From Shewanella basaltis (GTDB taxonomy: Bacteria; Pseudomonadota; Gammaproteobacteria; Enterobacterales; Shewanellaceae): DNA of 64,000 bases. The notes under the pieces were generated by a model, which ran no database searches, was not told where the DNA came from, and saw only the letters and a list, made by a program, of their open reading frames with translations. The stretch lies in NCBI RefSeq assembly GCF_023283885.1, contig NZ_JAKILA010000001.1:1-64000 (forward strand), written 5' to 3'. The position numbers were made by a program, and so were the translations under genes. Of this stretch, positions 18,380 through 29,668 are shown piece after piece (position 1 is the stretch's first letter; each line of letters starts with the position of its first letter).

Positions 18380-19516
18380 TTAGCTAAGCGACTCTTGTAA
18401 CGCGCGTAAGCACAAAGCCACATTTTCACGACGAGCACCAAAGCCCATTAAGCCGATACGCCACGCTTTACCTGCTAACGCACCTAAGCCTGCACCTATC
18501 TCAAGGTTATACTCTTCTAGTAAGTGCTTACGCACTTGCGCATCGTCGACCCCTTGAGGAATATAAACCGCATTTAATTGTGGCAACCTTGACGCTTCAT
18601 CTACCACAAACTTGAGCCCTAACTGAGTTAACCCATCACGCAATAACAAATGCATTTTACGGTGTCTTGCCCAAGCATTTTCTAAGCCTTCATTGGCCAG
18701 CAAACGCAGTGATTCATGTAATGCATATAATGCATTAACGGGTGCCGTATGGTGATAACTGCGCTTAGCACCACTTTGATTGCCCCAATAGCCCATCACT
18801 AGAGTTTGATCTAAAAACCAGCTTTGTACTGGCGTAGTACGGGCTTTAAGCTTAGCAACCGCTTTAGGCGAGAAAGACACTGGCGATAAACCCGGCACGC
18901 ATGAAAGGCATTTTTGGCTACCAGAATAAATCGCGTCAATGCCCCACTCATCGACTAGCAGCTCAACACCACCTAATGATGTTACCGCATCGACAATACT
19001 GATACAGTCATGTAGCTGCGCTAGCGTACATAAGGTTTTGGCGTCAGATAACGCTCCAGTTGAGGTTTCTGCATGCACAAAGGCTAAAAACTTAGCATCG
19101 GGATGTGCCACAAGGGCGGCTTCTACTTTATCAGGGCATACTGGCTCGCCCCATTCATTATCGACCACCACGGCAACACCGCCTACACGCTCAACATTTT
19201 GGCGCATGCGTTCACCAAACACCCCATTGCGGCAAACAATTACTTTTTCTCCGGGCTCGACCAAGTTAACAAAGCAGGTTTCCATGCCTGCACTCCCAGG
19301 TGCCGACACGGCTAAGGTCATTTCATTTTTAGTTTGAAAGGCATATTGGATCAGGCTTTTTAGTTCATCCATCATGCCAACAAATAACGGATCTAGGTGG
19401 CCAATGGTTGGGCGAGATTGCGCGGCAAGCACTTCTGGATACACATCAGATGGGCCGGGGCCCATTAGGGTACGGCGCGGTGGCATAAAAGCTGGAATAG
19501 TTGGCACGGGTAACAT
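18380..19516 (-). CDS. Class V aminotransferase (serine-pyruvate / alanine-glyoxylate type)
   Basis: A 378-residue PLP enzyme beginning MLPVPTIPAFMPPRRTLMGPG, a segment typical of alanine-glyoxylate/serine-pyruvate aminotransferases. SAPGSAGMET is the cofactor-phosphate region, VDAVTSLGGVE carries the PLP-pyridine aspartate, and SGSQKCLS carries the Schiff-base lysine. The start at 19516 is preferred over an ATG 39 bases upstream because an AAGGAGAC ribosome site sits eight bases before it. It stands alone between ubiK and ilvA. The substrate cannot be decided from sequence. Confidence 0.87.
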   Translation of the reverse strand: MLPVPTIPAFMPPRRTLMGPGPSDVYPEVLAAQSRPTIGHLDPLFVGMMDELKSLIQYAFQTKNEMTLAVSAPGSAGMETCFVNLVEPGEKVIVCRNGVFGERMRQNVERVGGVAVVVDNEWGEPVCPDKVEAALVAHPDAKFLAFVHAETSTGALSDAKTLCTLAQLHDCISIVDAVTSLGGVELLVDEWGIDAIYSGSQKCLSCVPGLSPVSFSPKAVAKLKARTTPVQSWFLDQTLVMGYWGNQSGAKRSYHHTAPVNALYALHESLRLLANEGLENAWARHRKMHLLLRDGLTQLGLKFVVDEASRLPQLNAVYIPQGVDDAQVRKHLLEEYNLEIGAGLGALAGKAWRIGLMGFGARRENVALCLRALQESLS

Positions 19517-19800
19517 CAATGTCTCCTTAAAATGAGGTCGTATGCGCCTGTGCATTGCACAAGCGCATGGAAAAATTTACCCTACATATAAGCAATCCAT
19601 CACAATGATATAACGCCACTACGGCATCACACCTTGGTGGTATTAGAAATCACCTACGAATATATTTTCGTTTTAGGCGCACTGACAATATCACACTGAG
19701 AAATAAAATCCCCCAATGTGATAATTTTTTATAACAATCAACTCACCGATAGCTGATTACGCATGCCTGCCATTTAGCAATAGGTAACCTTTACTACGCC

Positions 19801-21366
19801 TTAACCTTTGGCACTGTTTAAAAATAATTTATAAGCAGGACTATGCGTTTCTTCTTGATAAACAAAGTCTAAGTCAGTTAAAAACTGAGCAAAAGCCGCA
19901 TCATCGTTTGCTGGTACTTCAAAACCGGCCAATACTCGACCAAAGGCTGCACCGTGGTTGCGGTAATGGAATAAACTAATATTCCACTTACTTTGTAATG
20001 TGGTTAAAAACTTCAATAATGCCCCTGGATGCTCTGGAAATTCAAAGCTAAATAAGCGCTCTTCTAACGGTTCAAGCGGATGCCCCCCCACCATATAGCG
20101 CACATGTAATTTAGCGGTTTCATCCTGAGACAAATCTTGAACGTCAAAACCTTCTAACTCCAGTTTAGCAATAATCTCTGCCAGCTCTGCTTGACCGCCA
20201 GTTAAACGAATGCCAGCAAACACTACCGCCATATCCCGGCTGCTAAATCGGTAGTTAAACTCGGTCATTGGACGTTTTTCAAGTAACTCACAAAAGCGTA
20301 AAAAACTGCCTGGTTTCTCTGGCACTTTAACCGCTAATACCGCTTCTTTTTGCTCGCCTAGCTCACAACGCTCAGACACGTAACGTAAGCTATGAAAATT
20401 AACATTAGCACCACTTAATATGGCTGCGGCTTTTTTAGGTGCGTCGCTATTGTTGCCATGCAAAGCCATGTATTTTTTTAGCCCTGCTACCGATAATGCC
20501 CCTGCCGGTTCAGCTATCGCGCGAGTATCCTCAAAAATATCCTTCACCGCGGCACAAATTTCATCGGAAGTGACCGTCACAACTTCATCTACGTATTCAC
20601 GTGCTAGCCTAAAAGGTTCGGTGCCAATACGCTTCACCGCAACGCCGTCGGCAAATAAGCCCACTTGCGCTAACGTAACAGGTTCATCGGCTTCTAATGC
20701 CGCTTTCAAACACGCGGCATCTTCTGGCTCAACGCCAATAATTTTAACTTGAGGCATTACAGCTTTGTAATACGCAGCAATACCTGCAATTAAGCCGCCG
20801 CCGCCCACGGGTACAAAGACCACTTCAATGTCACGCTGTTGCTGCACCATTTCTTGTGCAATAGTACCTTGACCGGCGATAACGGCTTCGTCGTCAAATG
20901 GCGCGATGTAAACTCGACCTTCGGTAGCAGACAGATTTTTAGCATAATCGTTAGCTTGATCAAATGCTTGACCATGCAACACCACATTGCCACCAAGGCG
21001 ACGCACCGCATCAATTTTGATGTCTGGTGTGGTACTTGGCATCACAATCACGGCATCAATGCCACGGCTTGTCGCCGACATAGCCACGCCTTGGGCATGG
21101 TTACCCGCCGAGGCACACACCACGCCTTTATCGCATTCCTCTTGGGTAAGTGCTGCGATACGATTATATGCACCGCGCAATTTAAATGAATGCACAGGCT
21201 GCATGTCTTCACGCTTTAAATACACCTGACAACCAAAGCGAGCAGAGAGTTTATTCATGCTCGACAGCGGCGTCACTTTAGCGACATCGTATACAGATGA
21301 CAGCAATATTTTTTGCAAATAATAATGCGCTAAATCTAATTGAGTTTGAGACGCCAAAGCCAACAT
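19801..21366 (-). CDS. ilvA: Biosynthetic threonine ammonia-lyase IlvA
   Basis: A 521-residue PLP enzyme that deaminates threonine to 2-oxobutanoate, the committed step to isoleucine. The catalytic domain carries the PLP lysine in HSFKLRGAYNR and the phosphate-binding loop PVGGGGLIAG. The last ~170 residues contain two ACT-like regulatory domains, which mark the biosynthetic, isoleucine-inhibited form. The ATG at 21366 follows the ilvD stop by one base and uses the GGAGGGG inside the end of ilvD as ribosome site. A longer in-frame start would overlap ilvD and lacks a ribosome site. Last gene of ilvGMDA. Confidence 0.95.
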   Translation of the reverse strand: MLALASQTQLDLAHYYLQKILLSSVYDVAKVTPLSSMNKLSARFGCQVYLKREDMQPVHSFKLRGAYNRIAALTQEECDKGVVCASAGNHAQGVAMSATSRGIDAVIVMPSTTPDIKIDAVRRLGGNVVLHGQAFDQANDYAKNLSATEGRVYIAPFDDEAVIAGQGTIAQEMVQQQRDIEVVFVPVGGGGLIAGIAAYYKAVMPQVKIIGVEPEDAACLKAALEADEPVTLAQVGLFADGVAVKRIGTEPFRLAREYVDEVVTVTSDEICAAVKDIFEDTRAIAEPAGALSVAGLKKYMALHGNNSDAPKKAAAILSGANVNFHSLRYVSERCELGEQKEAVLAVKVPEKPGSFLRFCELLEKRPMTEFNYRFSSRDMAVVFAGIRLTGGQAELAEIIAKLELEGFDVQDLSQDETAKLHVRYMVGGHPLEPLEERLFSFEFPEHPGALLKFLTTLQSKWNISLFHYRNHGAAFGRVLAGFEVPANDDAAFAQFLTDLDFVYQEETHSPAYKLFLNSAKG

Positions 21367-21367
21367 A

Positions 21368-23227
21368 TTACCCCTCCAGTTTAGTGCGATCACGAACCGC
21401 ACCTTTATCTGCACTCGTTGCTAACAGCGCATAGGCTTTCAACGCTAAAGAGACATAACGCTCACGGGCAACTGGCTTCCAACCTAATGGTCCTTTGGCA
21501 TCCATTGCTTGACGACGACGCGCCAACTCATCATCACTCACATTTAATTGAATACGACGTTTTGGAATATCAATGGCAATTTGGTCACCATTTTCAATCA
21601 ATGCAATGGTGCCGCCTGAGGCCGCTTCTGGCGAAATGTGCCCAATTGATAATCCAGATGTACCACCAGAAAAACGGCCGTCAGTGATCAGCGCACACTG
21701 AGTGCCTAAACCACGCGACTTAAGATAGGTTGTTGGATAAAGCATTTCTTGCATACCTGGGCCGCCTTTAGGGCCTTCGTAGCGAATCACCACCACGTCG
21801 CCTGCAACCACTTCTCCACCCAAAATACCAGTCACAGCGTCGTCCTGGCTCTCATAAACACGGGCGCTACCCACAAAAGTCAAATTAGACTCATCGACCC
21901 CAGCCGTTTTCACAATGCAGCCATCAACCGCCACATTACCTGCAAGCACTGCTAACCCACCTTCTTGGCTAAAAGCAAATTCGCGGGTACGAATACAGCC
22001 ATTTTCACGGTCGTCATCAACAGTATCCCAGCGGCAATCTTGACTAAATGCTTTTTGAGTTGGGATCCCCGCCGGACCTGCACTAAAAAAGCGGATAACT
22101 GCGGGGTCATTTGTTTGTTTAATATCGTACTTAGCTAACACAGATTTCAAGTCGCCGCCATTATCTGCTGCCACGTGAGGTACATCGTTATGCAATAAAC
22201 CTGCTCTGTCTAACTCACCCAAAATACCCATCACGCCACCAGCACGGTGTACATCCTCCATGTGATATTTAGGTGTTGATGGTGCAACCTTACAAAGGTG
22301 CGGCACAATACGCGACATGCGATCGATATCTGCCATGCTAAAGTCAATTTCGGCTTCTTGGGCTGCGGCCAATAAATGCAATACCGTGTTAGATGAGCCG
22401 CCCATGGCAATGTCTAAAGCTGTGGCATTTTCAAATGCTTTAAATGATGCAATATTACGTGGTAATGCATTTTCATCACCGTACTTGTAATAACGTTCAG
22501 CCAACGTCATAACGCGACGACCTGCTTCTAAAAACAGTTCACGACGATCTGCATGTGTAGCCAACAATGAGCCATTGCCCGGTAAAGACAACCCAAGCGC
22601 TTCCGTTAAACAGTTCATTGAGTTAGCGGTAAACATACCAGAGCATGAACCACAGGTAGGGCAAGCGCTTCGTTCAATCTGCTTACTATCTTCATCACTG
22701 ACATTGGTGTCAGCTCCGGCGACCATAGCATCGACTAAATCAAGCTTAATAATTTTATCTGACAGCTTAGTTTTGCCCGCTTCCATTGGCCCACCAGAAA
22801 CAAACACCACGGGAATATTTAATCGTAGCGCCGCCATTAGCATGCCAGGGGTGATTTTGTCGCAATTTGAAATACACACTAATGCATCAGCACAATGTGC
22901 ATTAACCATGTATTCAACACTGTCGGCGATTAACTCACGCGATGGCAAGCTGTAAAGCATGCCGCCATGCCCCATGGCAATGCCGTCATCCACTGCAATA
23001 GTGTTAAATTCTTTAGCAATACCGCCAACCTCTTCAATCGCGCTAGCAACAAGTGCGCCCATGTCTTTTAAATGCACATGACCAGGCACAAATTGAGTAA
23101 ACGAGTTGGCAATCGCAATAATTGGCTTACCAAAATCGGTTTCTTTTACGCCAGTGGCACGCCATAGTGCGCGGGCGCCTGCCATGTTGCGGCCTTCGGT
23201 ACTGGTTGCTGAACGTAATTTTGGCAT
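21368..23227 (-). CDS. ilvD: Dihydroxy-acid dehydratase IlvD
   Basis: A 619-residue iron-sulfur dehydratase that converts 2,3-dihydroxy acids to 2-oxo acids in valine and isoleucine synthesis. The family start [19 protein letters not shown], the cluster cysteines in [10 protein letters not shown] and [19 protein letters not shown], and the C-terminal [11 protein letters not shown] are all present. It is full length for the family. It lies 78 bases downstream of ilvM in the ilvGMDA operon and is coupled to ilvA. Confidence 0.97.
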   Translation of the reverse strand: MPKLRSATSTEGRNMAGARALWRATGVKETDFGKPIIAIANSFTQFVPGHVHLKDMGALVASAIEEVGGIAKEFNTIAVDDGIAMGHGGMLYSLPSRELIADSVEYMVNAHCADALVCISNCDKITPGMLMAALRLNIPVVFVSGGPMEAGKTKLSDKIIKLDLVDAMVAGADTNVSDEDSKQIERSACPTCGSCSGMFTANSMNCLTEALGLSLPGNGSLLATHADRRELFLEAGRRVMTLAERYYKYGDENALPRNIASFKAFENATALDIAMGGSSNTVLHLLAAAQEAEIDFSMADIDRMSRIVPHLCKVAPSTPKYHMEDVHRAGGVMGILGELDRAGLLHNDVPHVAADNGGDLKSVLAKYDIKQTNDPAVIRFFSAGPAGIPTQKAFSQDCRWDTVDDDRENGCIRTREFAFSQEGGLAVLAGNVAVDGCIVKTAGVDESNLTFVGSARVYESQDDAVTGILGGEVVAGDVVVIRYEGPKGGPGMQEMLYPTTYLKSRGLGTQCALITDGRFSGGTSGLSIGHISPEAASGGTIALIENGDQIAIDIPKRRIQLNVSDDELARRRQAMDAKGPLGWKPVARERYVSLALKAYALLATSADKGAVRDRTKLEG

Positions 23228-23305
23228 TGCAAATATCCTTGTGTAATGTGGTGCTGGTTACCTGTGTGATCACAAGTAACGCATTAAATTGGTAATAATA
23301 TAAGC

Positions 23306-23563
23306 CTAGCTGTTTGCTGCTTGCCCAAGAGACACGGCTGGTATCACTTTACATTGGGTGACATCAATTAATTTAATAAGCTGGTTACTTAACAGTTCGA
23401 TTGCGCGTTCGGCCTCAACCCATAATTCGACCGCCATACTGGCATCATCATTAATGCGCATTTGCATTTGGGTGACCTTAAATCCACGGTGGCGAGTAAC
23501 ACGCAGTACACGTTCTAGCACTTCAGGACGTTGTTCAACGGTTATTTCTAGATTATGCATCAT
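23306..23563 (-). CDS. ilvM: Acetolactate synthase II small subunit IlvM
   Basis: An 85-residue ACT-domain protein ([20 protein letters not shown]) matching the regulatory subunit of acetohydroxyacid synthase II. Its ATG overlaps the TGA stop of ilvG by four bases, the usual coupled arrangement. It stabilises and regulates the large subunit. Confidence 0.93.
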   Translation of the reverse strand: MMHNLEITVEQRPEVLERVLRVTRHRGFKVTQMQMRINDDASMAVELWVEAERAIELLSNQLIKLIDVTQCKVIPAVSLGQAANS

Positions 23564-25245
23564 GTTTGCTTCTCCATTTGATCCATCATGTCACTGTTAC
23601 TGGCTCCGGGTGGAACTAACGGCCAGACATTAAAGGCGTCATCAATTGCGACGTGCAGCATGTAAGGGCCGCTGCTGTTAAGCATTTCATCTAATGCTTG
23701 CTCTACTTGATCAGCATGATTAATGGTGCGGCCTGGAATATCAAAAGCCGATGCCATTAATACAAAATTAGGGTTGTCAGATAAATCTGTCTCACTGTAA
23801 CGCTCTTCAAAAAACAGCTGTTGCCATTGTTTAACCATACCTAATTTCTGGTTATCTATGAGTAAAATTTTCACCGGTAATTTACGACGTTTAATGGTCG
23901 TCAACTCCTGAACATTCATCATAAATGAACCGTCACCAGAAACGGTAACTACGGTGGCATCTGGGCGAGCCACTTGGGCGCCAATGGCGGCTGGTAACCC
24001 AAATCCCATAGTGCCAAGGCCAGCACTCGATAAATGATCTTCAGGGCGTCTAAACCACATATGCTGCGCAACCCACATTTGATGCTGACCCACATCGCAT
24101 GCAACGACACTGTCTTCTGGTAACTTATTGGCCAAACGGCGTAACATGGCTGGGGCATAAATTAAATCGCCAGGATGCTGGTAATTCCATTGATGCTTGC
24201 GCGAAAGCTCTTCAACCTCAGCCTGCCATTGGCTAATGGCCATCTTACCTTTTACGGCGTCGGTTAATGCGGGTAATACTTGGCGTAGTTCTGCTGCGAT
24301 TGCCACATCTGGCTGGCGTAACTTTCCTAGCTCTGCGGCATCAATATCAAGATGCAATACCTTGGCATTACTGGCAAAACTGGCCAAACGCCCTGTGACA
24401 CGGTCATCAAAGCGCGCGCCGACAACAACTAATAAATCGCATTCTTGTACGGCTAGATTTGCCCCTTTACCACCGTGCATCCCTAGCATACCAAGATACC
24501 CTTTGGTGCCATGGGCGATACTGCCTAAGCCTTTTAAAGTGGCAACGGAGGGAATACCACTGACCGCTATAAACTCACGCAAATGGGCAACCGCTCCGGC
24601 CATGCCAACACCACCACCCACATAGAGTATTGGTTTTTGGGCTTGAGTCAGCAACGCCGCTGCTGCCTGTAAATCTGTTAGTGTTGGCGTTAATTCATCT
24701 GCGACACTTTGCAATGGGGTTTTGTATTCAAGCTCAGCAATTTGGATATCTTTAGGAATATCCACCAATACAGGGCCTGGCCGCCCTTCTGCTGCAATTT
24801 CAAAAGCTCGGTAAAGCGTTGGGATTAACTCATTGATGTCTGTCACCATAAAACTATGTTTAGTACAGGATAATGACATACCAAGGACATCGATTTCTTG
24901 AAAAGCATCAGTACCAATCACGCTCGTTGATACTTGCCCGGTAATGGCAACCAATGGCACAGAATCAAGCAGGGCGTCGGCTAACGAGGTAATTAAATTG
25001 GTCGCCCCAGGACCTGAAGTTGCAAAACACACTCCCGTTTTACCACTGGCCCTTGCATAACCTACTGCAGCAAACGCAGCGCCTTGTTCATGACGGCTAA
25101 GTAAGTGCTCAACAGGGCTGCCATAGAGCGCATCGTAAATGGGCATAATTGCCCCTCCAGGATAACCAAATACTGTGGTTACACCGTGTGCTGCTAGTAC
25201 TTTGATGACTGCATCTGCGCCGCGCATTTTCTGTCCTGCTTCCAT
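23560..25245 (-). CDS. ilvG: Acetolactate synthase II large subunit IlvG
   Basis: A 561-residue thiamine-diphosphate enzyme making acetolactate and acetohydroxybutyrate. It has the catalytic-glutamate region [13 protein letters not shown]...SRHEQGAAF, the FAD-site segments, and the ThDP motif [13 protein letters not shown]. An alternative start lies six residues in (MRGADAVIK), which has a slightly better aligned family N-terminus. The gene is intact, unlike the frameshifted ilvG of E. coli K-12. Transcription is controlled by the leader peptide and attenuator immediately upstream. Confidence 0.96.
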   Translation of the reverse strand: MEAGQKMRGADAVIKVLAAHGVTTVFGYPGGAIMPIYDALYGSPVEHLLSRHEQGAAFAAVGYARASGKTGVCFATSGPGATNLITSLADALLDSVPLVAITGQVSTSVIGTDAFQEIDVLGMSLSCTKHSFMVTDINELIPTLYRAFEIAAEGRPGPVLVDIPKDIQIAELEYKTPLQSVADELTPTLTDLQAAAALLTQAQKPILYVGGGVGMAGAVAHLREFIAVSGIPSVATLKGLGSIAHGTKGYLGMLGMHGGKGANLAVQECDLLVVVGARFDDRVTGRLASFASNAKVLHLDIDAAELGKLRQPDVAIAAELRQVLPALTDAVKGKMAISQWQAEVEELSRKHQWNYQHPGDLIYAPAMLRRLANKLPEDSVVACDVGQHQMWVAQHMWFRRPEDHLSSAGLGTMGFGLPAAIGAQVARPDATVVTVSGDGSFMMNVQELTTIKRRKLPVKILLIDNQKLGMVKQWQQLFFEERYSETDLSDNPNFVLMASAFDIPGRTINHADQVEQALDEMLNSSGPYMLHVAIDDAFNVWPLVPPGASNSDMMDQMEKQT

Positions 25246-25324
25246 ATTGTTATCTCTACTTCGTCAATGGTTTTCTGCTTGCTCTACTGTGTAATATTTG
25301 GAAATTTTTACTTAGCCTAAAACT

Positions 25325-25359
25325 AAAAAACCCCCGGTCCATTCGGAGCGGGGGTTTTT
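25325..25359 (-). terminator. ilvGMDA attenuator terminator
   Basis: On the minus strand the sequence is AAAAACCCCCG, a short inner stem around AATG, then CGGGGGTTTTTT. It is a strong GC stem followed by six T. It lies 17 bases after the ilvL stop and ~80 bases before ilvG, so it is the attenuator. When branched-chain aminoacyl-tRNAs are plentiful, transcription should stop here. Confidence 0.9.
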
Positions 25360-25375
25360 ACAATCTTTGTGACTC

Positions 25376-25471
25376 TTAGGTCAGTCTAGTTGCCAAACGC
25401 CACCCCCGCTGTGACTTAATAATCACTACGGTAATAATCGCGAGAATGAGCATAGCTGCGTGATTTAGCAT
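25376..25471 (-). CDS. ilvL: ilv operon leader peptide IlvL
   Basis: A 31-codon leader beginning MLNHAAM with the control stretch LILAIITVVII: nine of eleven residues are Ile, Leu or Val. It is preceded by AGGA at about eleven bases. Its stop lies 17 bases before the attenuator stem. Stalling at Ile/Val/Leu codons should favour read-through into ilvG. A start at the inner Met (LILAII...) is possible but keeps the same control codons. Confidence 0.9.
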   Translation of the reverse strand: MLNHAAMLILAIITVVIIKSQRGWRLATRLT

Positions 25472-25805
25472 GTGTAGACAGTATCCTAAGTTTCTAATTT
25501 TTTTCGTTAGCGTGTGTTCAATAAACGTTACGGTATACCTAACAAGTACCATAAAAGATTTACCCAGCACAACTAAAAAATTGTCTTTGTAAAAAAAATT
25601 CAGCTTCCCTGCCGAGACAATGCAAACAACAACAAAAACTTAACGCATGAGTTCAACCTAAAAAATATTAAAACTCACTCTATCAATTTGTTTTTTCAGC
25701 GACCCAATAATACACATTGGGTCGTTTCGATTGATGCCTGTCCGACAACAAGGCTGCACTTACAGCCAAAACTGAACAGGAACAATATCAGTCCAACCGA
25801 TTCAC

Positions 25806-27287
25806 TTAACCCGCTTCAACAATACGCTTCATGTCTGTCATGTAACCGCGAAGTTCTGCACCGATAAACTCAACATCTGTATGACGAATTTGCTCATTTA
25901 CTTCAATTAAACGTTGGTTATCAACACCATTTGAAGTATCTGCAAGCCCTGCGCCTAAATACTCTGGCGACATTGCATTTACATAATCACGTAGCATTGG
26001 CACTGCTGCATGGTTAAATAAATAACAACCGTATTCTGCAGTGTCAGAAATAACCACGTTCATTTCATATAAGCGTTTACGTGCAATAGTATTGGCAATT
26101 AACGGCGTTTCATGTAACGACTCATAATAAGCCGACTCTTCAACAATCCCAGCAGCAACCATGGTATCAAAAGCAAGTTCAACACCGGCTTTGATCATCG
26201 CAACAAGGAAAATACCTTTGTCGAAATACGTTTGCTCATCGATGTGTTCTGACGAAACAGGTGCATTTTCAAACGCGGTTTCGTTAGTTTCAGCTCGCCA
26301 GCGTAACAAATTAGCATCGTCATTCGCCCAGTCTTCCATCATAGTGCGAGAAAACTCACCGCTAATGATATCGTCCATGTGCTTTTCAAAAAGTGGCTTG
26401 AGGATTTCTTTTAGCTCTTCAGCCATATCAAACGCTTTAATTTTGGCAGGGTTTGATAAACGATCCATCATGTTGGTGATACCACCATGTTTAAGCGCTT
26501 CAGTAACGGTCTCCCACCCTTGCTGAATAAGCTTAGCGGCATAACCAGGCTCTACGCCGTCGGCAACCATTTTCTCGTAACCTAAAATCGCACCCGTTTG
26601 TAACATGCCACATAAAATGGTTTGCTCACCCATTAAGTCGGACTTCACTTCGGCAACAAACGATGACAATAACACACCAGCACGATCACCACCGGTTGCA
26701 CTTGCATAAGCCTTAGCAATGTCTAAACCATCGCCTTTTGGATCATTTTCTGGGTGTACAGCTATCAAGGTTGGCACACCAAAACCACGCTTATATTCTT
26801 CACGAACTTCAGTCGCTGGACACTTAGGCGCTACCATAATGACAGTAATATCAGAACGCACTTTCATGCCTTCTTCTACAATATTGAAACCGTGCGAATA
26901 CGCGAGTGTAGAACCTTGTTTCATCAATGGCATTACGGCATTCACAACATGGGTATGTTGTTTGTCTGGCGTAAGGTTTAGAACTAAATCGGCATCAGGC
27001 ACAAGCTCTTCAAATGTACCGACTTTAAAGCCGTTGTCGGTTGCTTTTTGCCATGATGCACGTTTTTCTGTAATGGCTTCTGGACGTAGGGCAAACGAAA
27101 TATTTAGGCCAGAGTCGCGCATATTTAAACCCTGGTTAAGGCCCTGAGCACCACAACCTAAAATAACAATGTTCCAACCTTTAATGTATTGGCAACCGTC
27201 ACTGAACTCTGAACGCTCCATAAAGCGGCATTGTGCTAATTGAGCTAATTGTTGACGTAAATTCAGAGAGTTAAAATAGTTAGCCAT
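25806..27287 (-). CDS. ilvC: Ketol-acid reductoisomerase IlvC (class II, long form)
   Basis: A 493-residue NADPH-dependent enzyme of valine/isoleucine synthesis. The length and duplicated helical C-terminal domain identify the long enterobacterial class II form. The Rossmann glycine motif is [19 protein letters not shown]; the metal-binding acidic region follows [15 protein letters not shown]. The start has an AAGGTGG ribosome site. It is divergent from ilvY, which activates it in response to acetolactate substrates in enterobacteria. Confidence 0.97.
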   Translation of the reverse strand: MANYFNSLNLRQQLAQLAQCRFMERSEFSDGCQYIKGWNIVILGCGAQGLNQGLNMRDSGLNISFALRPEAITEKRASWQKATDNGFKVGTFEELVPDADLVLNLTPDKQHTHVVNAVMPLMKQGSTLAYSHGFNIVEEGMKVRSDITVIMVAPKCPATEVREEYKRGFGVPTLIAVHPENDPKGDGLDIAKAYASATGGDRAGVLLSSFVAEVKSDLMGEQTILCGMLQTGAILGYEKMVADGVEPGYAAKLIQQGWETVTEALKHGGITNMMDRLSNPAKIKAFDMAEELKEILKPLFEKHMDDIISGEFSRTMMEDWANDDANLLRWRAETNETAFENAPVSSEHIDEQTYFDKGIFLVAMIKAGVELAFDTMVAAGIVEESAYYESLHETPLIANTIARKRLYEMNVVISDTAEYGCYLFNHAAVPMLRDYVNAMSPEYLGAGLADTSNGVDNQRLIEVNEQIRHTDVEFIGAELRGYMTDMKRIVEAG

Positions 27288-27414
27288 CTGATACCACCTT
27301 TAAAATTTATCAATTTGGGACGCAAACTACGTTTGAAAGTGACTCAAACTTTGCGATTAAATTCACTATAGCCTATCCATCTCATTGCTTAAAATGATAT
27401 ATTCGGCATGTGAT

Positions 27415-27431
27415 GTTGCAAAAAATGCAAC
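27415..27431. promoter_or_regulatory. Probable IlvY operator in the ilvY-ilvC intergenic region
   Basis: Perfect dyad GTTGCA-AAAAA-TGCAAC between the divergent ilvC and ilvY starts, 46 bases before ilvY. Family knowledge: IlvY sites contain TTGCAA-type LysR dyads. The match supports autoregulation of ilvY and activation of ilvC. Confidence 0.6.
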
Positions 27432-27476
27432 GATGGTATTGTGATGTTATTTAGCTGGTTAACGGGGCCGTTAGTT

Positions 27477-28349
27477 ATGGATATTCGCTCGCTTAAATTA
27501 TACTTACACCTGTGCGACAGTTTGCATTTTGCAAAAACGGCAGAACAATCACACGTCAGCCCATCGACACTCAGCCGCGCACTGCAGCGTTTAGAAGATG
27601 AAGTCGGCAGTAAATTAGTTGAACGTGATAATCGCAGCGTGACAATAACCCATGCAGGATTAGAATTTAAGCGCTTTGCCGAGCAAACGTTATCGGAATG
27701 GGGCCAATTACGCAGCCGTATAGACCCTAATCAACAGTTTTTACGTGGCAATCTCAACTTATATTGCTCAGTCACCGCAGCTTACAGTCACTTACCCACA
27801 TTGCTTGACCGATTTAGGCGCGACCATCCCCATGTGGACATTAAACTCACCACTGGCGATCCTGCAAATGCGGTCTCTCAAATTCAAAAAAATCGTGCTG
27901 ACATTGCCATTATTGCCTTGCCAGAGGTGTTTCCCGATACGTTGCATTTTACCCCTATCGACAAGGTGCCCATTTCGGTCATTGCACCAACAATGCATTG
28001 CCAAGTACAACAATGGGTTTCGCAAAGCAATATCGATTGGGCCAAACTTCCCTATATCGTGCCTGACCATGGCCCTGGCAGAAAACGCATTGATCAATGG
28101 TTTAAACAAATGGGTATCAAACCCAATATTTATGCGCAAGTATCTGGCCAAGAAGCCATTGTGTCTATGGTGGCATTAGGCTGTGGAGTGGGCATTAGTC
28201 CTGAGGCTGTTATTCATAATAGTCCGGTACGAGAACGCATTCAGACCCTAGCCTCACCTGTGGCGATCCCAGCGTTTGAGTTAGGTTGTTGCTGCAAAGA
28301 AAAACGCACCAATGACCCTATCATTAGTGCGTTTCTTGAGATTATTTGA
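27477..28349 (+). CDS. ilvY: LysR-family activator IlvY
   Basis: A 290-residue LysR regulator. The N-terminal winged helix contains HFAKTAEQSHVSPSTLSRALQRLEDEVG, and the ligand domain contains the strongly IlvY-like CSVTAAYSHLP and KLTTGDPANA. The ATG at 27477 (MDIRSLKLYLHLCDS) aligns with E. coli IlvY; a longer in-frame start at 27441 would add 12 residues lacking family similarity. It is divergent from ilvC with a TTGCA dyad between them. Confidence 0.94.
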   Translation: MDIRSLKLYLHLCDSLHFAKTAEQSHVSPSTLSRALQRLEDEVGSKLVERDNRSVTITHAGLEFKRFAEQTLSEWGQLRSRIDPNQQFLRGNLNLYCSVTAAYSHLPTLLDRFRRDHPHVDIKLTTGDPANAVSQIQKNRADIAIIALPEVFPDTLHFTPIDKVPISVIAPTMHCQVQQWVSQSNIDWAKLPYIVPDHGPGRKRIDQWFKQMGIKPNIYAQVSGQEAIVSMVALGCGVGISPEAVIHNSPVRERIQTLASPVAIPAFELGCCCKEKRTNDPIISAFLEII

Positions 28350-28360
28350 TCTGCCTAAAC

Positions 28361-29668
28361 TTACGGCATAGGTGGTGTTTCGTTGTCTAACCGAGTCACT
28401 AATAATTGGTCGACTTTGTATGAGTCAATATCAACAACCTCAAACTTATAGCCAGCATAATTAACAAAATCAGTCCGTTTGGGGATTTTACGCAGCATGT
28501 ACATCATAAAACCTGCAATGGTTTCGTAGTTTTGATTATGCGGAAATGCTTCAATTTGAAACGCACGCATCACGTCGGTAATCGGTGTCACACCATCCAC
28601 TAACCAGGAGTTACCATCACGGGCAACAATTTGCTCTTCACTTTCATGTAAAGACCACGCCCCCATCACCGCACTTTGTAAATCGTTCGTCGTTACAATG
28701 CCCACCACCAAAGCGTATTCATTCATGACAACCGCAAAGTCTGCACGATTATTTTTAAAGTATTCCATCGATTCAGACAAGGTTAACGTATCTGGAATAA
28801 TTAAACAGTTATGCACCAAGGTGCTGTCTTTAAGGGTAATATGCTCACCATTAATCACACGGATGAGCAACTCCTTAGCATCAACAAAACCCTTGATCAT
28901 GTCTAACTGACCGTCACACACTAAAAATTTATTGTGCGGGTTTTTAGCAATTTTTTGTTTGATGTCTTCTTCAGTGTCTTGCAATAAAAAGTACACTAAA
29001 CTTTCACGTGCTGTCATGGCCGACGTCACTGACACCGACTGCATTTCAAACACGTTTTCCATCATTTGCTGCTCACCTTTATCCATTACACCGGCCTCTG
29101 TTCCGGCGGTCATCATGGCGTAAATATCATCGTGAGTCACTTGATCATTACGAGCGGTTGGCACTTGCAACAGTTTAAAAATGACATTCGCAAGGCCATT
29201 AAAAATCCATACAAAGGGTTTTAATAATGTAATACAAAACACAATCGGCATAACAAAAGTCACGGCGACTTGTTCAGGAATAACCATCGCAATACGCTTA
29301 GGCATTAAGTCGGCAAATAAAATAAATAACGAGGTGACTGTAACAAACGAGCACACAAAACTTAACTGCAAGCCCCACTCGTCACCCAGTAACGGCAACA
29401 GCAATTGCTCAAAGTAAGGACGAAATGCCGACTCCCCCACAATACCGCCCATAATGGCAACGGCGTTTAAGCCAATCTGCACCACGGTAAAAAAGCTACC
29501 TGGGTGGTCTTGCAATTTAAGCACTTTCTTTGCACGAATATCACCTTCGTCTGCCATGGTCTGCAGGCGAATTTTACGTGAGGCAGCAAGGGCAATTTCG
29601 GACATAGAAAAAAAGCAACTTATGCCTACAAGGCACAATATAATCAATAAACTATCAGTAATAGTCAT
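28361..29668 (-). CDS. paeA: CNNM/CorC-type membrane protein PaeA (YtfL), polyamine exporter
   Basis: A 435-residue protein with a DUF21 membrane domain (about four helices in the first ~190 residues, with MSEIALAASRKIRLQ), a pair of CBS domains, and a C-terminal CorC/HlyC domain. The sequence closely follows E. coli YtfL, including FFTVVQIGLNAVAI and NYETIAGFMMYMLRKIPKRTD. YtfL, renamed PaeA, exports putrescine and cadaverine in enterobacteria; transfer of that function is inference. It is convergent with ilvY, 11 bases apart. Confidence 0.85.
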   Translation of the reverse strand: MTITDSLLIILCLVGISCFFSMSEIALAASRKIRLQTMADEGDIRAKKVLKLQDHPGSFFTVVQIGLNAVAIMGGIVGESAFRPYFEQLLLPLLGDEWGLQLSFVCSFVTVTSLFILFADLMPKRIAMVIPEQVAVTFVMPIVFCITLLKPFVWIFNGLANVIFKLLQVPTARNDQVTHDDIYAMMTAGTEAGVMDKGEQQMMENVFEMQSVSVTSAMTARESLVYFLLQDTEEDIKQKIAKNPHNKFLVCDGQLDMIKGFVDAKELLIRVINGEHITLKDSTLVHNCLIIPDTLTLSESMEYFKNNRADFAVVMNEYALVVGIVTTNDLQSAVMGAWSLHESEEQIVARDGNSWLVDGVTPITDVMRAFQIEAFPHNQNYETIAGFMMYMLRKIPKRTDFVNYAGYKFEVVDIDSYKVDQLLVTRLDNETPPMP

